9,973 nt of DNA from Phocaeicola_A sp964481755 (GTDB lineage: Bacteria > Bacteroidota > Bacteroidia > Bacteroidales > Bacteroidaceae): positions 1 through 9,973 of the forward strand of contig CAYZVH010000117.1 of assembly GCA_964481755.1 (NCBI GenBank). Direction: 5' to 3'. The translations under genes and the position numbers were made by a program. Position 1 is the first letter of the stretch, and the number at the start of each line of letters is the position of its first letter. The notes below the pieces were generated by a model. It saw only the letters and a list, made by a program, of their open reading frames with translations, made no database searches and was not told the origin of the DNA. Positions 5,294-9,973 of the stretch are shown piece after piece.

Positions 5294-6889
5294 ATGAAAA
5301 AGAAATGGACCTACGCTGTGGGATGCGCACTGATGACGGTGCTGACAGCCTGCTGCCCCTCCAACAACGCACAACAAAGCACGGAAGTCATTGACCCGAG
5401 CGTGTACAGCAACCTGCCCTTCGAGATGGACAAAGTGGCGCAGCCGACATTCGGCAGCTACGAGGTGAACATCCTCGACTTCGGCGCCAAAGCCGGCGGA
5501 GTGGAGCTGAACACCGACGCCATCAACAACGCCATCAAGGCCGTGAGCGAGAAGGGCGGCGGCAAAGTCGTCATCCCCGCAGGACTGTGGCTCACAGGAC
5601 CTATCGTGCTGCAGAGCAACGTGAACCTCTACACCGAGCACAACGCGCTGGTGATCTTCTCAGCCGACCACAGCCTCTACCCCATCATCAAGACCTTCTA
5701 CGAGGGTTGGGAGGCACACCGCTGCCAGTCGCCCATCTCGGCACGCGACGCTGAGAACATAGCCATCACGGGCTACGGCACGTTCGACGGCAACGGAGGC
5801 ACCTGGCGCCCAGTGAAGAAAGGCAAGCTGACCGAGGGGCAGTGGCAGAACCTGCTGAAGTCCGGCGGCGTGACGAACGAGAAGGGCGACGCGTGGTACC
5901 CGAGCGAAAGCAGCTACAAGGGACACACCCAGGACGCCCTGCCGCAGGACGCTCCCGACAGCGCATGGACGGCCATCCGCGACTATCTGCGCCCGGTGAT
6001 GGTGAGCATCGTGGATTGCAAGAAGGTGCTGCTCGAGGGCGTAACCTTCAAGAACTCACCCGCATGGTGCATCCATCCGCTCATGTGCGAGGACATCACA
6101 CTGAACAAGGTGACCGTCTCCAACCCATGGTACTCGCAGAACGGCGACGCACTGGACCTGGAGTCGTGCAACAGGGCCATCATCGCCAACTGCTCGTTTG
6201 ACGCGGGCGACGACGCCATCTGTCTGAAGTCCGGCAAGGACAAGCAGGGACGCGACCGCAACAAGCCCTGCCAGAACGTGATTGTGAAGGACAACGTGGT
6301 GCTCCACGGCCACGGCGGATTCGTGGTGGGCAGCGAGATGTCCGGCGGCGTGCGCAACATCTACGTGGACAACTGCACCTTCCTGGGCACCGACGTGGGT
6401 CTGCGCTTCAAGAGCAAACGCGGACGCGGCGGACTGGTGGAGAACATCTACGTGAGCAACATCAACATGATAGACATCCCGGCCGAGGCCATCCTGTTCG
6501 ACCTGTTCTACGGCGGCAAGTCGCCCACGGAAGTGACAGCCGACGACACAAAGGACAAGGCAGAGACCGTGCCGCCCGTTACCGAGGAGACTCCGGCTTT
6601 CCGCAACATCTACATCTCCAACGTCGCCTGCAAGGGTTCCGGCCGCGCCATCTTCTTCAACGGCCTGCCTGAGATGCCCATCAAGAACATCAACCTGAAG
6701 GACATCACCATCACCGACGCCCGCGAAGGCATCGTGCTGAGCCTGGCCGACAGCGTGACCATCAACAACGTCAGCATCCGCACCCTGGAGCCTCAGCCCA
6801 CCGTGCGCATGAAGTGCCTGAACAAGGTCACCATCAACGGAGAGTCCTTCGAGACGATTGACATCAACGGCAAGGAGCTGACTTTCTGA
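5294..6889 (+). CDS. GH28 family glycosidase (polygalacturonase-like), lipoprotein
   Basis: GH28 enzymes hydrolyse alpha-galacturonosyl linkages of pectin by inversion on a right-handed beta-helix. The 531-residue product begins MKKKWTYAVGCALMTVLTAC, a lipoprotein signal with C20 as the lipidated residue, so it is membrane-anchored in the periplasm or at the surface. The N-terminal part has NILDFGAKAGGVELNTDAI (59-77), the usual GH28 entry motif. Catalytic-region motifs are NGDALD (283-288, D285), GDDAI (305-309, D306/D307), GHG (339-341) and RFK (371-373), in correct order; QSPIS, NSPAWCIHP and GFVVGSEMSGGVRN match bacterial exo-type members. Both NGD-A and GDD-A carry Ala where Gly is common. 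ATG 5294 is chosen over the upstream TTG because it begins the signal peptide. No SusC/SusD genes flank it. The exact substrate (homogalacturonan, RG-I or xylogalacturonan) cannot be read from sequence. Confidence 0.9.
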   Translation: MKKKWTYAVGCALMTVLTACCPSNNAQQSTEVIDPSVYSNLPFEMDKVAQPTFGSYEVNILDFGAKAGGVELNTDAINNAIKAVSEKGGGKVVIPAGLWLTGPIVLQSNVNLYTEHNALVIFSADHSLYPIIKTFYEGWEAHRCQSPISARDAENIAITGYGTFDGNGGTWRPVKKGKLTEGQWQNLLKSGGVTNEKGDAWYPSESSYKGHTQDALPQDAPDSAWTAIRDYLRPVMVSIVDCKKVLLEGVTFKNSPAWCIHPLMCEDITLNKVTVSNPWYSQNGDALDLESCNRAIIANCSFDAGDDAICLKSGKDKQGRDRNKPCQNVIVKDNVVLHGHGGFVVGSEMSGGVRNIYVDNCTFLGTDVGLRFKSKRGRGGLVENIYVSNINMIDIPAEAILFDLFYGGKSPTEVTADDTKDKAETVPPVTEETPAFRNIYISNVACKGSGRAIFFNGLPEMPIKNINLKDITITDAREGIVLSLADSVTINNVSIRTLEPQPTVRMKCLNKVTINGESFETIDINGKELTF

Positions 6890-6932
6890 CGTGCCACCGA
6901 AGGCTGTCCGAAAGTCCCTGGCCCCGAGAGAA

Positions 6933-6968
6933 TCGGCAAACGTCCACCTTTGGACCAAGAGCTGCCGA
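6933..6968 (+). terminator. Weak hairpin soon after the GH28 stop
   Basis: TCGGCA (6933-6938) pairs with TGCCGA (6963-6968), and the interior contains a perfect GTCCA-CCTT-TGGAC hairpin. No U tract follows. It may protect the 3' end; the stronger terminator lies about 95 bases further on. Confidence 0.3.
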
Positions 6969-7059
6969 CTTAACAGGACGAGGACTCCCGGACGGCCTCT
7001 CCCAAAACGGGAAGGACGGTGAACGAGTTGGAACGTCCTCTCCCCCCCCTACTACCGAC

Positions 7060-7114
7060 CAAGTCCGGCAGACGTACCGCGAGAGCGGCGTGTGCCGGAC
7101 TTGATTATTTTTTT
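7060..7114 (+). terminator. Strong intrinsic terminator upstream of valS
   Basis: CAAGTCCGGCA (7060-7070) pairs perfectly with TGCCGGACTTG (7093-7103), and an inner CCGC-GAGA-GCGG stem caps it. ATTATTTTTTT follows directly. It would end GH28 transcription and isolate valS. It lies before the valS promoter, so it is not a valS attenuator or T-box. Confidence 0.85.
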
Positions 7115-7139
7115 GAAAGATTGATATAGCGCGAAGTCC

Positions 7140-7170
7140 TTTGTCGTTCCCACTCTTTTTCCTACCTTTG
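7140..7170 (+). promoter_or_regulatory. valS promoter (Bacteroidota consensus)
   Basis: TTTG at 7140-7143, a 19-bp spacer and TACCTTTG at 7163-7170 match the -33/-7 consensus exactly. Transcription should start near 7176, giving an A-rich leader of about 40 nt before ATG 7219, with no Shine-Dalgarno sequence, as is common in this phylum. Confidence 0.8.
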
Positions 7171-7218
7171 CACGCAATTATCAGCTAGTAAACAAAATAA
7201 CAAAAACATAGACACAAA

Positions 7219-9903
7219 ATGGAATTAGCAAGCAAGTACAATCCCGCGGAAGTGGAGGGAAAATGGTACCAATATTGGTTGGACCATAAATTGTTCAGTT
7301 CGAAACCCGACGGAAGAGAACCTTATACCGTCGTCATCCCCCCACCCAACGTCACCGGCGTGCTCCACATGGGACACATGCTTAACAATACCATCCAGGA
7401 CATACTGGTGCGCCGCGCCCGCATGGAAGGCAAAAACGCCTGCTGGGTGCCGGGAACAGACCACGCATCCATAGCCACCGAAGCCAAGGTGGTGAACAAG
7501 CTGGCTCAGCAAGGCATCAAGAAGACCGACCTCACCCGCGAGGAGTTTCTGAAACACGCCTGGGAATGGACCGACGAACACGGAGGCATCATCCTGAAGC
7601 AGCTCCGCAAACTGGGTGCCTCGTGCGACTGGGACCGCACAGCGTTCACCATGGACGAGAAGCGCAGCGAGAGCGTCATCAAAGTATTCGTGGACCTCTA
7701 CAACAAAGGCCTCATCTACCGCGGCGTGCGCATGGTGAACTGGGACCCCAAGGCACTGACCGCCCTGAGCGACGAGGAGGTGATCTACAAAGAGGAGCAC
7801 AGCAAACTCTATTACCTTAAATATTATGTGGCCGACGGCGAGACCGTGACCCCCACCGGCACGGAGGGCGAAGTGCTTCACCAGGACGCCGACGGACGCT
7901 ACTACGCTGTGGTGGCGACCACACGCCCCGAGACCATCATGGGCGACACGGCCATGTGCATCAACCCCAACGACCCGAAGAACCGCTGGCTGAGCGGCAA
8001 GAAGGTGATCGTGCCGCTGGTGAACCGCGTGATTCCCGTGATAGAGGACGACTACGTGGACATCGAGTTCGGCACGGGCTGCCTGAAGGTGACCCCCGCG
8101 CACGACGTGAACGACTACATGCTGGGCGAGAAATATAACCTGCCCACCATCGACATCTTCAACGACAACGGCACACTGAGCGAGGCCGCCGGACTCTACG
8201 TGGGTCAGGACCGCTTCGACGTGCGCAACCAGATAGAGAAAGACCTGGACGCCGCAGGCCTGCTGGAGAAGGTGGAAGCCTACACCAACAAGGTGGGATT
8301 CTCCGAGCGCACCAATGTGGCCATCGAGCCGAAGCTCTCCATGCAGTGGTTCCTGAAGATGGAGCACCTGGCAAAGCCCGCGCTGAAGGCTGTGATGGAC
8401 GACGACATCAAGTTCTACCCCTCGAAATACAAGAACACCTATAAATACTGGATGGAGAACATCAAGGACTGGTGCATCAGCCGCCAGCTGTGGTGGGGAC
8501 ACCGCATCCCGGCATACTTCCTGCCCGAGGGTGGCTACGTGGTGGCCGAGACCGCCGAGAAGGCGTTGGCCCTGGCCAAGGAGAAGAGCGGCAACAGCCA
8601 GCTCACCGTGGACGACCTGCGCCAGGACAGCGACTGCCTGGACACCTGGTTCTCCTCATGGCTGTGGCCTATCTCGCTGTTCGACGGCATCAACAACCCC
8701 GGCAACGAGGAGATAAACTACTACTACCCCACGAGCGACCTGGTGACAGGACCTGACATCATCTTCTTCTGGGTAGCCCGCATGATTATGGCAGGCTACG
8801 AGTATGAGCAGAAGATGCCGTTCCGGAACGTCTACTTCACCGGCATCGTGCGCGACAAGCTGGGCCGCAAGATGAGCAAGTCGCTCGGCAACTCGCCCGA
8901 CCCCTTGGAACTGATTGAGCGCTTCGGCGCCGATGGTGTGCGCATGGGCATGATGCTCTCCGCCCCCGCAGGCAACGACATCCTGTTCGACGAGGCCCTC
9001 TGCGAGCAGGGACGCAACTTCAACAATAAGATATGGAACGCCTTCCGTCTGGTGAAGGGTTGGCAGGTGGCCGACATCGAGCAGCCACGCTACGCACAGC
9101 TCGCCACGGCCTGGTTCGAGGCTATGCTGCAGAAGGTGGCCGAGGAAATCAAGGACCTCTTCAGCAAATACCGTCTGAGCGAGGCGCTGATGGCGGTGTA
9201 CAAACTCTTCTGGGACGAGTTCTCGAGCTGGTACCTGGAGATGGTGAAGCCCGCCTACGGACAGCCCATCGACCGCAAGACCTACGAGGCCACGCTGAAC
9301 TTCTTCGACTTCCAGCTGAAGTTGCTCCACCCCTTCATGCCGTTCATCACCGAGGAGCTGTGGCAACACATCTACGACCGCAAGGAGGGTGAGAGCATCA
9401 TGGTGGCTACCCTGCCCGCAAGCAAAGCCACGGCAGAGGACGGCGCTCTGATAGCCGACTTCGAGCAGTTGAAAGAGGTCATCACCGGCATCCGCAACAT
9501 CCGCACGCAGAAGAACCTGCCGCAGAAGGAGGCTCTGAGCCTGCAGATTATGGGCGAGACCAAGCTGACGGCCTACGAGGATGTGATGAAGAAGCTGGGC
9601 AACCTCTCCTCTGTGGAGACGGTGAGCGCGAAACCCGAAAGCGCCGCCTCGTTCATGGTGGGCACCACGGAATACTACGTTCCGCTGAGCGGCATGATCA
9701 ATGTGGAAGAGGAGCTCGCCAAACTGGAGGCTGACCTGAAGTACCAAGAGGGCTTCCTGCAGAACGTGTTGAAGAAGCTCGGCAACGAGAAGTTCGTCAG
9801 CAAGGCTCCCGCCAACGTCATCGAGATGGAGCGCAAGAAACAGTCCGATGCCGAGAGCAAGATCGCTTCCCTGAAAGAGAGCATTGCCGCGCTGAAGAAA
9901 TAA
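7219..9903 (+). CDS. valS: Valyl-tRNA synthetase
   Basis: This class Ia synthetase charges tRNA-Val with valine and edits misactivated threonine. The 894 residues agree with bacterial ValRS (about 880-950). Visible parts in order are PPPNVTGVLHMGHMLNN (41-57) with the HIGH-type signature H50-M-G-H53; NWDPKALTALSDEEV; the CP1 editing domain, including TTRPETIMGDTA (from T234) and GCLKVTPAHD (A294-D296); WCISRQLWWGHRIPAY; TWFSSWLWP; DIIFFWVARMI; and the KMSKS loop at 551-555 followed by LGNSPDP. The rest is the anticodon-binding helical domain (FMPFITEELWQHI) and a C-terminal coiled coil rich in Lys/Glu/Leu (from about EELAKLEAD), the ValRS tRNA-binding arm. All key motifs are intact. Monocistronic in this window, with its own promoter and terminators on both sides. 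Cytoplasmic. Confidence 0.98.
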   Translation: MELASKYNPAEVEGKWYQYWLDHKLFSSKPDGREPYTVVIPPPNVTGVLHMGHMLNNTIQDILVRRARMEGKNACWVPGTDHASIATEAKVVNKLAQQGIKKTDLTREEFLKHAWEWTDEHGGIILKQLRKLGASCDWDRTAFTMDEKRSESVIKVFVDLYNKGLIYRGVRMVNWDPKALTALSDEEVIYKEEHSKLYYLKYYVADGETVTPTGTEGEVLHQDADGRYYAVVATTRPETIMGDTAMCINPNDPKNRWLSGKKVIVPLVNRVIPVIEDDYVDIEFGTGCLKVTPAHDVNDYMLGEKYNLPTIDIFNDNGTLSEAAGLYVGQDRFDVRNQIEKDLDAAGLLEKVEAYTNKVGFSERTNVAIEPKLSMQWFLKMEHLAKPALKAVMDDDIKFYPSKYKNTYKYWMENIKDWCISRQLWWGHRIPAYFLPEGGYVVAETAEKALALAKEKSGNSQLTVDDLRQDSDCLDTWFSSWLWPISLFDGINNPGNEEINYYYPTSDLVTGPDIIFFWVARMIMAGYEYEQKMPFRNVYFTGIVRDKLGRKMSKSLGNSPDPLELIERFGADGVRMGMMLSAPAGNDILFDEALCEQGRNFNNKIWNAFRLVKGWQVADIEQPRYAQLATAWFEAMLQKVAEEIKDLFSKYRLSEALMAVYKLFWDEFSSWYLEMVKPAYGQPIDRKTYEATLNFFDFQLKLLHPFMPFITEELWQHIYDRKEGESIMVATLPASKATAEDGALIADFEQLKEVITGIRNIRTQKNLPQKEALSLQIMGETKLTAYEDVMKKLGNLSSVETVSAKPESAASFMVGTTEYYVPLSGMINVEEELAKLEADLKYQEGFLQNVLKKLGNEKFVSKAPANVIEMERKKQSDAESKIASLKESIAALKK

Positions 9904-9926
9904 ACGGCGCGATAACCCATAAAAGC

Positions 9927-9973
9927 CACGGCGGCTATTTCCCCTACCAAGAGGAATAGCCGCCGTGCTGTTT
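9927..9973 (+). terminator. Intrinsic terminator after valS
   Basis: CACGGCGGCTATT (9927-9939) pairs perfectly with AATAGCCGCCGTG (9955-9967), followed by CTGTTT at the window edge, where the U tract is cut off. It begins 24 bases after the TAA stop. Confidence 0.8.

Larger units (their letters stand above)
6890..7218. other. Intergenic region between the GH28 gene and valS
   Basis: These 329 bases hold no convincing gene. From left to right they contain an imperfect two-part hairpin (6933-6968), a G+C-rich stretch with blocky purine and pyrimidine runs, a run of eight C (7042-7049), a strong terminator (7060-7114), the valS promoter (7140-7170) and an A-rich 40-nt leader. The only short open frame begins GTG 7019 and simply reads through the C run and terminator, so it is not called. 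Confidence 0.7.

Noticed and set aside
7060..7218. T-box or attenuator controlling valS
   Set aside because: The terminator precedes the valS promoter, so it cannot be in the valS leader. The remaining ~40-nt leader is too short for a T-box, and no T-box sequence is seen.
8656..9747. Long minus-strand open frames opposite valS (also 7225-8502)
   Set aside because: Typical reverse-strand artefacts of G/C-ending codons; valS is complete and unmistakable.
1..9973. CRISPR array, tRNA, rRNA, transposase or toxin-antitoxin pair
   Set aside because: No regularly spaced repeats, cloverleaf, rRNA segment or recognisable transposase or toxin motif was found on either strand by eye.

Overview
The window looks like chromosomal DNA from a Bacteroidales bacterium, probably Bacteroidaceae or Prevotellaceae. 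The intergenic regions carry the Bacteroidota -7 promoter element (TAnnTTTG) instead of a -10 TATAAT box. Shine-Dalgarno sequences are largely absent. The gene set also fits this group: an SDR-type L-threonine dehydrogenase paired with kbl, a GldB-like lipoprotein, a short RsmI-family methylase and a GH28 lipoprotein. I cannot name the species. Most genes are G+C-rich with G/C-ending codons; the first ~570 bases are visibly more A+T-rich.

Left edge (1-764): a scar of accessory DNA. The C-terminal winged-helix tail of an AlbA_2/ATP-binding-type protein runs directly into a WYL-domain regulator that has lost its start and its C-terminal half. Next come a 66-bp segment bounded by perfect 9-bp inverted repeats, a purine-rich spacer and a strong hairpin terminator.

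Threonine catabolism (765-3200): kbl (minus) and an SDR-family L-threonine 3-dehydrogenase gene (plus) diverge from a shared ~200-bp control region with two candidate promoters and two palindromes. Together the enzymes convert threonine to 2-amino-3-ketobutyrate and then to glycine and acetyl-CoA. A perfect-stem hairpin and small A+T-rich hairpins separate the dehydrogenase gene from the next, convergent unit.

gldB-methylase unit (3292-5101, minus): a GldB-like lipoprotein gene with a promoter almost on its start codon, followed by a small SAM-dependent tetrapyrrole-methylase-family (RsmI-like) gene, probably cotranscribed.

Pectin gene (5185-6968, plus): a lipoprotein GH28 glycosidase with its own promoter. 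A 10-bp direct repeat spaced exactly 21 bp flanks its -7 box, and a perfect palindrome lies in its leader. No SusC/SusD pair is visible, so this looks like a solitary glycosidase gene.

valS (7060-9973, plus): complete valyl-tRNA synthetase, insulated upstream by a textbook terminator and followed by another.

I found no CRISPR array, tRNA, rRNA, intact transposase or recognisable new multi-gene system. The points most worth a second look are the chimeric left-edge scar with its in-register A AAA AAG slip site, the repeats at the GH28 promoter, and the palindromes between kbl and the threonine dehydrogenase gene.
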